Shown one piece after another: positions 11,022-22,992 of a stretch of 64,000 nt of DNA. The DNA comes from Earliella scabrosa. Taxonomy: Eukaryota > Basidiomycota > Agaricomycetes > Polyporales > Polyporaceae. The translations under genes and the position numbers were made by a program. The stretch lies in NCBI GenBank assembly GCA_022605405.1, contig JABYQQ010000013.1, positions 186,001-250,000 of the forward strand, given 5' to 3'. How positions within the stretch are numbered: position 1 is the first letter of the stretch; every line of letters starts with the position of its first letter. The notes under the pieces are model-generated. The model was not told where the DNA came from and did not search any database. It saw only the letters and a program-made list of their open reading frames with translations.

Positions 11022-12138
11022 TCATCTTCGATGTTCTGCGATTGCGCGAAACACGAGTTTAGCGATCCTGTTTGAACAAGAGCGGGAATTGTGCGACTGA
11101 CCTCACTCTCACAAGAACAGCCGCGAGCATAATAATGGGGCTTATCGTGAACGCCAGAAGGCGCACCGCGAACGGACTGTTCGATGTCGCCCAGTGAGAC
11201 CACGCGCCTCCCAAGTGCGCCGCCAGGAGGAAGAGCGGGAAAAGAAGGTAACCAGACAGCCTGCAAGACCCAAGCAGATTAAACGCGCCATCAGAGAACG
11301 CAATACCAATATGAACGCTTCACACGCACCGGTGGTACTTCCACACCAGTTTCGCCTTCGGATTTCCGCCGAACAGCCGCCCATTGAACCAGACGCTCCC
11401 GCCTCCGAGGGCGACTTGCACAACCATCCAAGCTATCGAGATGATCCCAATGGTCTAGAGGGAAGCTCGACGTGAGGACGGCGTCCACTCCCGATTCTCA
11501 TGCCATGACTTACCCCGTGCCAGGTAGTGAAGTGAGGGCTTTCATTGAGGGACTTGCGCCAGACGATAGCCAAGGTACCGAGGCTAATCGCCGGCACTCC
11601 CAGGGCAATCATAGCCAATTGGTGTCTCGTGAGACCCGCAGCCTTCGTCTTGGGTTGGGAAGTAGGCTGCAAGGTCAATATACCTGGGGCCACCGTCAAC
11701 GTCCAGCCTGAGGGAAACGTCTGTGCACAGGTAGATTACTCACCATAGGTAAACATGGCGATAGACAGACTTTGCAAGATAGGGTGGAAGAAGAACAGTC
11801 CGAGTGATGTAGGGTTGTTCGAGAGGGTAATGACCCAGGTCGCCACCAGGAAGAACTGTGATTCACAGTCAGAGCCAGACTGGACCCCCCTAGACAGTAC
11901 TCACCCCTCCGGAGATCTAGAGCGGAAGTCAGCATAATGGGTGAAAGGAATGTGGCATCGGACGTACGTAGGCAGCCCACTGCGCTACCACATCTCCCGT
12001 CCTCCCTTCCGGCTTGACGAAGCTCTCTCCGGAACCCATGTCTGGGTTGTCTGCGAAGGGGGCGTCGGGATCCACGTTGAGCGGTTCGTACTCGGTGTCA
12101 AAGCGCTCGAGGCTGTTGGAGGAAGCGAGAGGCGACAT
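11022..12138 (-). CDS. Cytochrome b561 family membrane protein
   Basis: Seven exons (12138-11968, 11916-11905, 11855-11744, 11683-11514, 11454-11330, 11260-11102, 11067-11022) join in frame to 264 aa. After a hydrophilic, acidic N-terminus come about five to six membrane helices with histidines in the places expected for the two b hemes: FFHPILQSLSIAMFTYG, LTRHQLAMIALG, TWHGTIGIISIAW and KYHRLSGYLLF. Family role: transmembrane electron transfer, usually reducing ferric iron or monodehydroascorbate. There is no DOMON or reductase extension. The second exon is only 12 nt. The short last exon (RIAKLVFRAIAEHRR) is the least certain part. The gene is divergent from the 3-hydroxyisobutyrate dehydrogenase gene. 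Confidence 0.75.
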
Positions 12139-13098
12139 GGACGCGAGAGAGGTCCGGCTGCTTTATGTAAGGGCGAACTGGTCTGCGTGGGCAGCTGTTG
12201 GAAGCTTAGCAAGACTGCGGTGGGAGAGGGAGGGGTACGTGTCAGGACATAATATGGCCGGGAGTAGCAAGGTTGGGCGACAGGCAATAGAACGCTGTGA
12301 ATGCCTAAGCATGGGCGGTGGTGGTGGTGAGAACGCCCGGTGGACGGGCACAACCGCTGCGTAGATCAGGTCTCAGCTGTCGGTGTCGTTTACCCTGACC
12401 GCTCTCAGGCCCTTGAAGGAAGCCAATGACAGCCAAGGGCACAGTCAGAATGTCCTAGGGTAGGGAGCAGTCGTCGTATTTGCCAGATTCACTCCCCCAA
12501 CGTCGCCCCAGAATATGCCGGTCATCACGTTGCATACAACAAAGCTAAGCAAAACCAAGGGCAGCAGCGAGGCAATAGCGAGTATCAGGGAGAAAGAGGG
12601 AAGCAGGAGGAGTCCGAGGACAGAAGGAGGATGAAAGGAGGACCTCGAGTCGGACTTATGACGCGCCGCTTGAGGAACTACACGATGCTTGGCGCATCTG
12701 TTGACATTGACGAAACCGCTCATCGTCCGTAGAGAGGACGAGCCAGTAAGTGCATGTATTCAAGCACTGGCCGCATGGCTACGGACCCTACGCTGTACCC
12801 GTACGAAGGGATGCTCAGGCTGTCCTAAGACTTATGTACATAGTATATGGTTGCAGGTCTCTCTCAGGCGGGTGGGAATCTGGTTACTCCGGCGTCCCGG
12901 CCACCCGCGGCCGGGTGCCTGGGTAGACGACGGCAATCTCCGTGATCTGACGTACGAGGACCCCGAACGCTTCCCCGCGGGGCTGGACCAGACAGAGCAC
13001 CGACTTGTCATTCCCTAGTTCCGAAACCCGAACTCACTTGCTTCCTTCCACCTTGTTGGCTTGCAAAGCCAGTCGAAACCGTGGTTCGAACTTCCGCT
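12139..13098. other. Divergent intergenic region
   Basis: About 960 bp between the starts of cytochrome b561 (-) and 3-hydroxyisobutyrate dehydrogenase (+). It should hold both promoters and has a CCAAT at about 12422. A minus-strand ATG frame (12445-12723, 92 codons) with one hydrophobic stretch is not supported as a gene. Confidence 0.4.
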
Positions 13099-14239
13099 AT
13101 GCGACCAACGATACGTCTACTTCAGACTGCCGCAGCGACCGCGCAGAGGCGGAAGAGCGTCAGCTTCATCGGCCTCGGACGCATGGGATCCGAGATGGCC
13201 TACAACCTCTTCTCACGCAAGCTCGTCGAAAGCCATGGGGAATTGCGATTTGTGGTTTGCGACGCTCGCGAGGCTACCTCCACTGCGTTTGCGCAGAACT
13301 TTACCACTCAATTCCCTGGCGCACGCATCGAGATTGCAAACACGCCAGCAGAGTACGTTGTCTGACCCAGAACGTTCATTTGATTGCCCAACTAAACCCC
13401 ATGTTTCCCCTGCTCGTTCAGAGCCGTGCTCGCGTCCAGTACGGTCGTGACCATGCTCCCGTCTTCACCACACGTCCGGAATGTATATGCTGAGGAAGAC
13501 GGCATCATCCCCGCACTTGAGACCCTCCCCCGCGAAGACATAGCCTCCACACTATGCATCGACTCCACGACGCTAGACGTAGATGTTGCGCGCGCAGTAG
13601 CAGCCGACGTGCAAGCCATGGGGGCCTCTATGGTCGACGCTCCGGTCTCCGGCGGCGTCTCCGGAGCTAAGGCGGCGACCCTCAGCTTCCTTGTTGGCGG
13701 ACCGAAGCCTGCGTTCAAGCTCGCGAGCCCTCTGCTGACGCATATGGGCCAGCGGGTGATCTACTGCGGAGAGTCTGGCTCCGGTCTGGTCGCGAAGATA
13801 TGTAACAACCTCATCCTCGGGGTGCAACAGATCGTGGTGGCGGAGGCCATGCTTCTCGGCCAGAAACTGGGCCTTGACCCGAAGGTGCTCGCGAGCGTGG
13901 TGAACAGCTCGACGGGCGCGTGTTGGTCGTCATCTGTGAACAACCCGGTGCCCGGGGCGTTGACAGACAAGTCGCCGCCGTGTGAGCGCGACTACGAGGG
14001 TGGGTTCGCGACGAGTCTGATGCTCAAGGTGCGTCTGCCGAGGACACTGTGTCGCGGAGCTCACCTTGTGCTTGCAGGACATGGGCCTTGCGACGGATCT
14101 TGGGGACAAGAACGGGTGTCCGCTGCCGATGGGGCAGGTGGCGGAGAAGATCTATGCGGACGTGGTGAGCGAGGACCCGGAGCTGGCGAACAAGGACTTC
14201 TCGTCTGTGTACCGATATCTGCGGGTGTACCCCAAGTAA
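13099..14239 (+). CDS. 3-hydroxyisobutyrate dehydrogenase, mitochondrial
   Basis: Three exons (13099-13352, 13422-14028, 14078-14239). It oxidises 3-hydroxyisobutyrate to methylmalonate semialdehyde with NAD+ in valine breakdown. The N-terminus MRPTIRLLQTAAATAQRRKS looks like a mitochondrial presequence. It is followed by the NAD-binding motif VSFIGLGRMGSEMAYNL, the substrate-binding DAPVSGGVSGA, and GSGLVAKICNN with the catalytic lysine of the beta-hydroxyacid dehydrogenase family. The C-terminal helical domain ends with DFSSVYRYLRVYPK. The length of about 340 aa fits fungal members. The start is the first ATG of the frame. Confidence 0.93.
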
Positions 14240-14700
14240 GGGTGGTCGTATGTGTACAGTACTACTGGGAAACAAGGAACCCGTTGCGAGACAGCGTTGG
14301 GCTATGGCTTGGGCAGGGCTCGTAATGGCCTTGTACTGCCGGGCCGTTTATGGGCGGCTGTGGGGACCAAGTCGAGCCCGCGAGTTGATCGCGTCTGAGG
14401 CACTGGCGGCCGGAAAACTATCAAGGGCCATCGCGCGCGTCGAGCTCGCCATCTCTCTACTCCTCCACGTCGTGTCCCCCGTCGCCGCCGTCGCCCCGGA
14501 CAGCGGAGAGCCCGGTCTCGTTGATCGAGAGCGATCCTGAGCTGCCGTATCTGGAACTGCCACAGCCTGGTCGGCTACGGTGCGCTCGGACGGACAAATT
14601 CACATCATTATTCACGCTCTAAATCGCCCTTTGATCACCAAAGGCCCAATCTCTCTCTTCCTCCTCCCCGCCGTCCTCCTCCCCGTCCTCGTCGTCCCCG
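14240..14700. other. Intergenic, 461 bp
   Basis: Lies between two + strand genes. The part near 14640-14700 is pyrimidine-rich (CTCTCTCTTCCTCC), a common feature ahead of fungal start codons. No gene supported. Confidence 0.4.
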
Positions 14701-16584
14701 ATGTCCAAGAAGCCAAACGCGATCATCTTTGGTGCGTCCCCCCGCCGTATGCCCGTCTCTCCAGCCTCTCATCATCAAAGCGCGCGCCGCGGAACGCGCA
14801 CTCAGGCGGTCTCAACACCTGCTCACGCACTCTCGCCGCCCTCCTCGTCCCGCCCGACGGCAGCGAGCGGCTCGTCGAGGTACGTCTCCTGCCTGCTCAG
14901 AATGTCCTAGTCTGCATCGTATCGACCCCTCGCCACTCGCCCAGAACCTCCGCATCGTGGACAAATACTCCGTCGCGCCCCCGACTACGTAAGGCCAAGC
15001 CGGCGCATGTCTCGTGCGAGAACCCGAGGGAGCTCACAGTTTCGCACAGGTATTTGGGCTCTGTGTTCCCCGACGTCCTGCGGCAGCCCAACGTCGAGTA
15101 TCGACAGGCCAATCTCACCGTCGCCGGTACGTCGCTACAGCATCATCTCGTTGTCCCAGCCACCGAGAACGCCTCCTGATCGCCCGTCTAGCAACTGTCG
15201 CGTCATGTTTCGACCCACGGCCCGAGCAGGAACCCTTTGACTACGTCTTCGACTTCACCGGCGAGATCCAGGCAGACAGACCGGAGGGGGTGAGTGCGCC
15301 ATTGTCGTCCCCCCGTACCTGACCACATGCTCAGCGCACTCGGATCGTCCCCCGCTTGTCTGGAATGCTTCGCAGATCCAAATTGGTCACACGTTCAAGA
15401 TCGCCCGGCTCGTAGGTCTCGAGGCTGCAAAGCGCAAGGTCGCCGCGTATGTCCGGATACAACATCCCTTCTACCAGTGCAAGGACAGCGGCTCGCATGA
15501 TGAGAAGGAGGAGGTCAAGCCTGAGGGTGTGATGGGTACTTGGTGGCACGAGGCGTTGCGCGCGTTGGGTGCGATCGAGGAGTGAGTGCTGTCCACCTTA
15601 CTGCCAATCATGTTGTCTAATTGAAGGGCCTGGTAAGCCTTAACCTTGTCATCATCCGGACGGCCCTTCCGTATGGACCGTACATCAACTACCTCGGTAT
15701 GTCTTGCTTTTGATCACTTGTTCTGCCCCGCCGCCAATGCGGACTGTTCTCCTCAGCTATGATTCCCTTCATCGCCGTTGCTGCATGTTATGGCCACCTC
15801 AAGCAAACTATGAAGGCCTTGTAAGTCTCACGATTGCCGTTCGCACGCGACAAGTCTTGACTGGTTTCAGACACTCGCCCGGCAAATATCCTTCGCATAC
15901 AGTCCATGTTGATGACATCGCCGGTGCGATGTGGGCCGCCGCGGAGTGGATGGCAAAGACGGGCCGGAAAGAGGCGGACGCGATCGCTGGCGAGGAGATC
16001 GTCTTCAAGAACGAGAAGAGCAAGGTTGCTGAGGTTGAGGGTATGGTCCCTCACTCGCAGAAGGTCATCGCACCTCTCTTCAACGTTGTAAGTTTTGTCT
16101 GCGATATCTGCCCGCATACGTCGCAACTCACTGTGATTGTAGGAGGACGACTCGAAAGTCACTCTTGTCGAGCTAGGCAACGTGATCGCATCCTACTTCG
16201 GCACCACGTTCGACTTCCACAGCTTCGTCACGAACATGGCTGCTAAGGTACGGACCGCTTGCCTGTTCTTATATGATCGCACGCTCACGAAATACATTGT
16301 AACCATAGTTCCGCCTTGAGGATATCATCGAGGAGATCAACGAAGTTCATGTGTCCACCTGGACAACGATGATCACGACATCGAACCCGCCGATCCCGAA
16401 CACCCAGTTCTCGTCGTACATGGATGTGTATAACCTCAAGAAACACGTCGTGGCGTTCAATGCCGACAAGCTGAAGAACGTCGTCGGCTACAAGCTCAAG
16501 CGGCCCCACTTCGACCACGAGTCGATCCGCGACATGGTCGAGAAGCTCAAGGCGGAACAGAGCTGGCCAAACAACGACCCCTAA
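14701..16584 (+). CDS. Atypical SDR / NAD-dependent epimerase-like protein
   Basis: Twelve exons, all joining in frame: 14701-14731, 14806-14879, 14945-14988, 15050-15126, 15192-15289, 15376-15581, 15638-15696, 15757-15820, 15872-16087, 16143-16247, 16309-16584 (plus possible small variants). A Rossmann start (KKPNAIIFGGLNTCSRTL) is followed by FDYVFDFTGE, RIQHPFYQC, LNLVIIRTALPYGPYINYL and VHVDDIAGAMWAAAEWM, the order seen in extended SDR/epimerases. The typical glycine-rich loop is altered (GGLNTCS instead of GxxGxxG), as in atypical SDRs of fungi and plants. Cytosolic, no signal peptide. The substrate is unknown. The final exon ends in a basic helical tail. Confidence 0.7.
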
Positions 16585-17155
16585 TCGATCGGGCCGTACC
16601 TCCATCCATGCCTCCTGCATGGGGTCTGTATTATCCGCTCCGGGTACCCCTGGATGTGTCGTGGTGTGTGCAAGACAAGGACGGAATGTAAAGATTGGAT
16701 TGTCTCCTAATGATGTTGTTATGAATGAGTTATGTGCTACACAGTCGTCGTTTTGTTTGTCCCCCCTCCCCCCCCCACCATCACCACTATTTGCTACGCA
16801 CCTCCACCTCCCTTACGTATACATATAGTTCTGCGTTGGACTTTGCCTTCTGCTGCTCCAGCGCTCTAATGCACCCGCATAATGCTATCATCACACGTCC
16901 GCCTCTGAACTCCCATCTTGTTGTCTCTGCCCACGGATTAATGTGACGCTCTCGCAGTACTTCGGCTTGCACACCCCAGGTCAAATCCATCTATTTGCAT
17001 GCAACACTTCCGTGTCAGTCCGAACGATCCGCAGGGACCAGGCTAGACCACCTCGCGACACGCCACGCCCGCCTCTACCTGCGCCACCCGAAGATAGAAA
17101 TGCATAAATATGCTAATGGGACTACAGCTTGATTGGAACAAGGAACATTGGTGCT
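16585..17155. other. Convergent 3' region, 571 bp
   Basis: 3' flanks of the SDR gene (+) and the Sec7 gene (-). It contains a C-rich run at about 16761-16778. No gene seen. Confidence 0.4.
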
Positions 17156-20100
17156 TCACGGCCCGGGAGCCTGAGCTTGTGCCGGAGCGGGGACAGTAGC
17201 CGACTTCGGCGGGGGCGCAGGGATTATCTCGTCCAAGAACCCGGGCAGGAACCGCTCGATCCTCTCGTGCGTGGCGGCCCAAAGGGCGACCTGGCGCTCG
17301 CCGCGGTCGTCCTCCGGCGAGCTTGGCGGGACGAGGAGACCGGTGGCGTTCATCACCAGGAGGACGTTCTTCAGCGACTCCGGCACGGCCTCGTACTATA
17401 CAGACAAACGCAGTTAGCCTCCAGCCCAGTTGTCGTTCATTCCTACAAGAGCGGAGCGCCCACGTACCAGCTGATCCCGACGATCGACGTGCATGAGCCT
17501 GTCGAGCAAGTCGAGGACTTGGATCCACAGCACCCTGATGTCGGCCGTCTGGCCCTCGCGCGCTTCGAACTGCATGAAGGCCTTGCAGAGCAGCGCAGAT
17601 GCGCGTAGACGCGTCTCGGGCATGCCCATCGGATCGCGCATGAACACTTGCTGCTTGAGCAGATCGTCCAGGAGCGGGAAGATGACGCGGTTGAACGTCT
17701 CCTCGATCTGGTTGTGGTTGCCCTCATCGAGAGGGAGATGCGGACCGAGCAGTATGCGCTGCAGGTGAACCATGGAAGCGTGCCTGATCTCTCGTGAAGT
17801 GTTCGACGCTTGACGGCCCAAGGACGACAGAAGAGGTAGTCCAAACTGTCGCCACACTGTCTGGAGTTAGAGCCTGCTGGTGAAACTGATCGATGGAGGC
17901 CTACCTTGATTCCGCTGCAGACCCGAGGACTCGATGAAACGAGGCCAACACTTCTTCAGATCGGCGATCAAGTCTATCGCTTTGCGGCCACGCTCCACAA
18001 TAGGTGAACTGTCGGCAGACATCCATGACTGACGCTACATTAACTCAGAAGAAGACAGAATGCTCACCTGGCAGCGGTCAACGACTGTGTTCGGCGTCCT
18101 TGTTGTTGCGCGTCCACAGCGACGCTCGCAGCAGTCGCAAACTCGTCCAGTGCATTGACAAGTCCCACGAAGTTGTCGGGAGTAACCAGCTCCTGGGTAC
18201 CCTCAGTAGCAAGACTCGCAAGGATGTCGAAGGATTGTCTTGACGCTTCTGGATGAGAGATTGTTGAGCGTAGTAGGGCGAACACCACGTTCCACTCCGT
18301 TTGGGAGCGAATGATCTCCCGGTGTTGTTGCAGTATCAGAGTGAGACCTGCCACGACCTGTTCTGCGACAGCGCTGGAGACTGTTGGCGGTAACCTGGCA
18401 AGCAGATCAAAGGATAGGTATATTTGATCACGAAGGGTATGCTGTCATGCTATCGTCAGGAATTAAGCCGACTCGGAAGCGACGGAAGCACATACATGTT
18501 CGGCGAGAATCAAGCAAAGCCTGAGCAGGGCGACCACTGCACGTTCAATGAGCAGGATGCTGTACTGTGTTGGTGTGGACAGCAATGCGGATAGGTGCTC
18601 GAAGACGATCGGCCTGAAGCTTCATTCAGAATGCATCGCAACGTTGTGAATCAGGTATACTTGCCAGACTTCTTCAATATGTTGAGGCGTTTGACGTGCG
18701 ATGCTAACCATGATCTCCAGCAGGAATACAGATGAGGGATCATACGGGAGCGTATATTGACCTCCCTGTTGTGCGCTAGCAGCAGCGAGTTCGTCCGACT
18801 CGAGCTTCAACCTTGCAACGGTCCGCTCGTGGGCAAGCGCTTCCAATGCACGAACTGCGGCAACTAATGCTTCTGGTTCTAACTGCCTGTAAGATTTACA
18901 AATGTAAGGGAGGAATTATACGTTTGAAGTGAAGCACTCACATAATCTGAGAGTAGAGCTCGTCCAGGCGACATGTCGAGATGCAATCAATAGTGCAGAG
19001 TGTGTTCTCGACATCCGAATCTGTGGCATCAGGGACCAATGCGTCCGTGCTTGATCCGTAAGGCGTCATCAGATAGGAAGACAATGCCGAGAGCAAACCA
19101 TCCGATCTCGGTGCTGGCCGTGCTGGTTGACTGCGACGAAGAGGGATGATGGACGTGCCGCCAAGGAAATCCTCCATCTGGAGCATGCGAGTCGGAAGCA
19201 GCGAGTGCAAAAACAAGGTCTGGAACATCTCGAATATCTGTGAAGTTGATTGAGTGAATGTGCACTTCACACTGTACAAGTGTACGCACCTGCGTCCATC
19301 CCTCTCTCAGAGCGTTCGCATTCCCGTTCACTATGTTGAAGAGCACAACAGCAGCCAGTTGACCCTTGAAGTTCGTGCCGAACTTGACGGACAGCGACGA
19401 CACAGTGACAGATTGGCCGTCGACTTCTACCACAGGGTAATTCGGCACTTGAGAGGGCTGAGACTCGGACAACAGCGAGGTAGCCTGGGACAGTGAGATG
19501 ACAACGAAGTCGAAGACGTCGGGCATATCGAAATGACGGGCAAGCGTTGCGCACTGACGGAAGCCGGCAATGGCGCGTTCGATGATGTAGTCGTCCTCAA
19601 AGGTGATGAAAGCGTACGCGATGGCTGACACGACTGACCGCCACACAGCCTTGAACATCTCGGCGTCGAAAGCAGAAGTATTGCAGGTCAAGAAGTCCCC
19701 TGCAAGCCATCGTTTCGTCATCATCGCGCATAATGACTATATGCACATACCGGCTTGCCGTGTACGCGCGAGAAGCTCTTTCCACGCATATTCGAACCCG
19801 AGTTGGCCAGTGTGTTCCTCCGGCATGACAATTTCTCGCTTGCGGATCGACTCGTAGATGTTCAACTAAAAGACTTTAGATGACTGATGTATCGCAGCCG
19901 TTCAAGAGATCCTTACCAGGAACTCCGAGGAGAAGTCACTGCCCTCATTCACGCCCTTCAAGTTACGCGTGTAGTCGTCTAGGGTCATTCGTTTCTACCA
20001 CTCGGTCAGTACGCAGCACCACTGGACATCGCTCATGATATACGGCATATCCTCACCCGAATTTGAGGGCTATGCTGGTCTGTGTTCAGCATGATGATGG

Positions 20101-22762
20101 AATATGCGAGCACATAGACAGCGTCTTGAGACTTGATCTCATCTACAATAACGTGAGCGAAGGAGGGGGTGCTATGCAGTCAGAAAGCGTACCGGGACCA
20201 GTGGCAAAGTAGACCTCTGCGAATGTCTCGGCTATTCGATTGATCTGCTGGGACTCTCCCGGTAGACGGAAAGTCTCGAGCATCTCCCGCAGCGCTTCTG
20301 CGACAGGTTTCTGCGGATGCTATTGAGTCGCGTATTACATATGAGGACAAATGAGGCGCATACACCCTTGAAGTCCATCAGCGTCATGAAAGCCTTGAGA
20401 AGCTCGATGTTGTCCGGCCTCGAAATGAAGTCGCCCAGCAGACGTTTGTCAATCCGGGCGGAACTCTTCAGGAATTTGGCGAGACTGAGTGGACGGGGTT
20501 CGTCTGGATCAGTGTAGATCAGCTTGTTCTCTTCAAGGAACGCCAGTCCCGTCTTCGGCTTGGTGTTAAAACGCGTGGTCCCGGTGAGGATAAGCTTCTT
20601 TTTCGACTTCGTATCTTGCAGTTGTTCTATCGGTGGGAATACCTATGAACAATGTGCGTCAGTAATTCAACGCAAGGTGGCTAGGAGTATAACTCACCGT
20701 AGGCCATGTTGCACTTGCCTGGGTTTGTGAGATCGTCAGAGTCTTTTGGGTATAAGGCAACGAGATACCTACACCTTCCGCGCGAGCAGTCATTCGGCCT
20801 ACAAAAGCGAGAATGAGATCCAAGCAGAGATATTGCGCGTTCTGCTGTTGATAGTCTGGTCCGCCCATGCTCTGAGGCGGATAGATTCCCTGTCGTCACA
20901 ATAAGACATCGCAATCGCAGCACTTGATAGAGCCAGTACCTTGGCAGCGAACTCGATCAGTCGCTCGAACATGTTCTCGCAATTCATATCACAGTCGTAG
21001 TTGATGTAGAGGTCGACCATGAAGCTCGGGTGACGAGAGATTTGTGACAAAGTCTCCAGCAGCAGTTCACGAGTGTCCCCTCGGGCGGGTGCAACGAGGA
21101 GGCGAGGTGTAGCCGGGACCTTCTCCGGGTCAGATTCGGGAGGCCCCAGAAGAGGCGTAGACGGCACAGGTGTGCCTCCTCTTGGTGAACCAGTCAATGC
21201 CTTCTGGGCCAAAGTCGCATTCTTTGCTGCTCCTAGAGGCGGAGGAGGGGCGAGTCTGTCGATCGTGAAGGCTAGGAACAGTTCCTGTTGAAGCTTGAGC
21301 TTGGGTCGCATGGTTTCGAACATGGTTGCAATAGTACGGAGGGTGGTCTGAAGGACCACTGGATGGTCAGAGCGTGCCAATTGAAAGAGATACTTGCAGC
21401 CATGGTCTAGGACAAGAGCGGACAGGGAAGGATACGCGCATATTCGCGCGCCAGCCGCCTCGAACGCGACGTTCAATGTTCGGAGAGCCGTCAAACGCGT
21501 CGAATCGGTGTGCGCTTGATCATTGGGGTCAAGTATATTGATGAGGACGCGGACGAGCTCTAGGATCGAGGGTAAACCATCTGCAACCCTGATCAGCATT
21601 CGGCTGTGCATGATCTTGAAGCACTTACATGGAGCTCGTAGTACGCTCGGGGTTCCCGGTGTCTGTTCCTCGGTTGCGGTAGGTGAAGCCTCAATCTCAG
21701 CTGAAGGATGTTCCCCATCTCCCCCCTCCTCGTTCGCGGATTGCCGTTCTGGTTGGGGGCCGGAAGCGGAGACACTCATACCTATGCCAGCGCCGTCAAC
21801 ATCCCCGCCATCGGCAACCTTTTGTTCCTCGACTTCTGGATCAAACTCATGAAGCCGTGCGAACACTACCCGCACGAGCTGGTGGAGGGTTCCCTCCGCA
21901 GAGCGCCTGAGTATTTCTGGCAAGGTACTTCAATACAGCAAATAACAGCAGAGCTACATGAGACTGAGACATACCGCTCAGCCGCATTTGACACGAGGTT
22001 GTCAGAACCGTCTCCAACATCTCACATATCTCGATGTCACCCAATAACGGTCCAACGGTCCCGCACATGGCGTCCTGAATCACGGTCATGATCTTGAGAA
22101 GAGTAACCTCATCTCCGGATGAGTCGCTGGCTTCAAATTTGCAGCTCGACAGCGCACTGCTAAGTTCAGCCAGAGAGCCAGGGAGGGACGCAGCTTGAGG
22201 GTAAAATAGGCCGCAGAGGAAGAAGTTGTGGAGGGCGGTGAGGGAAGCGGAGGTGATGGGCCCAGTCGACAGTGGTGAGCGGATGATGGCGAGGAAAGGA
22301 GAGATGAGAGTACTGAGAGGCAAGGAGTGTATGTCTATGCGCCTGGACGTTCATGATATGTCGACAAATTCGAGATGACTCTGCTCACTGACCCTCGATG
22401 TCCTTCACGAGCCGTTTCAGGTCTTGGAAGCCCGTCATGAGCTCCTGTTCCGTGCTTCCGTGCCCCGACGCGTGCATATTGTAAGAGCTTTTTGATACTC
22501 TCAGACCCAGGCTACTTGCGAGCGCAGAATCGCGCGTACTGAACGAAGGAGTGGAGAGAGCCCATCTGGAGTTCTTGCGCATGACAGACGTGACTGAAAG
22601 GATCTCTGAGAGCAAGATGTGCTTGGCAGACACTGCAAAGGCAGCGTCAGAAGTCCCAGGGCTCGAGGTCTCCATTTTGCGCGACCGGACCAAGTCGTCA
22701 AGAGTAACAGAGGGGATAGATGGTGACGGCAGGACGCGCCCAAGACGTGTCCCGACTCCCAT
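17156..22762 (-). CDS. gea1: Sec7-domain ARF guanine exchange factor (Gea/GBF1 type)
   Basis: A large, many-exon gene. It activates ARF1-type GTPases at the cis-Golgi for COPI coat formation. The N-terminal DCB region has [13 protein letters not shown] and [15 protein letters not shown]. The HUS region contains [20 protein letters not shown] and [20 protein letters not shown]. The Sec7 domain (about 20.6-19.9 kb) includes [20 protein letters not shown], then [20 protein letters not shown] with the catalytic glutamate of the exchange reaction, and [17 protein letters not shown]. Helical HDS domains follow to the end (PAQAQAPGP, stop at 17156). The serine in GES, where yeast and human have alanine or glycine, is a small variation. 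The start is uncertain: ATG 22762 is the first of the frame, and ATG 22675 is the alternative. Confidence 0.9.
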
Positions 22763-22992
22763 GAAGCTCCAGGCTAGCCACCGACAACGGGCGCCTGCGA
22801 CCGCGCGTAACGTCACTCGATCTCGGATCGACGCGTGTTACACGTACGCGTCATTGAATTCGTGCGCGAGGGTTTCCAACTGCGATGAGCCATAGCACAC
22901 CAAGTCGCGTCGCGGTATACTACGCGACTATATACTTGCACAACGAAGTTTGATAGCGTAGGATACAATACAGATTGAGGCACATAACACAT

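Noticed and set aside
12445..12723. Minus-strand ATG frame of 92 codons with a hydrophobic stretch, between cytochrome b561 and 3-hydroxyisobutyrate dehydrogenase
   Set aside because: No family motif, no splice extension that improves it, and it sits in the expected promoter region. A small membrane protein cannot be excluded.
13060..13100. tRNA-like TGGTTCGAAC near 13082
   Set aside because: No acceptor stem or anticodon arm can be folded around it; it is the leader of 3-hydroxyisobutyrate dehydrogenase.
14250..14540. 96-codon + strand frame after 3-hydroxyisobutyrate dehydrogenase
   Set aside because: Begins just 11 bp after the stop codon, in the 3' UTR; no motif and no introns.
16741..16790. 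C-rich homopolymer run as a regulatory or structural element
   Set aside because: Short, irregular and in a 3' flank; simple low-complexity sequence is the best explanation.
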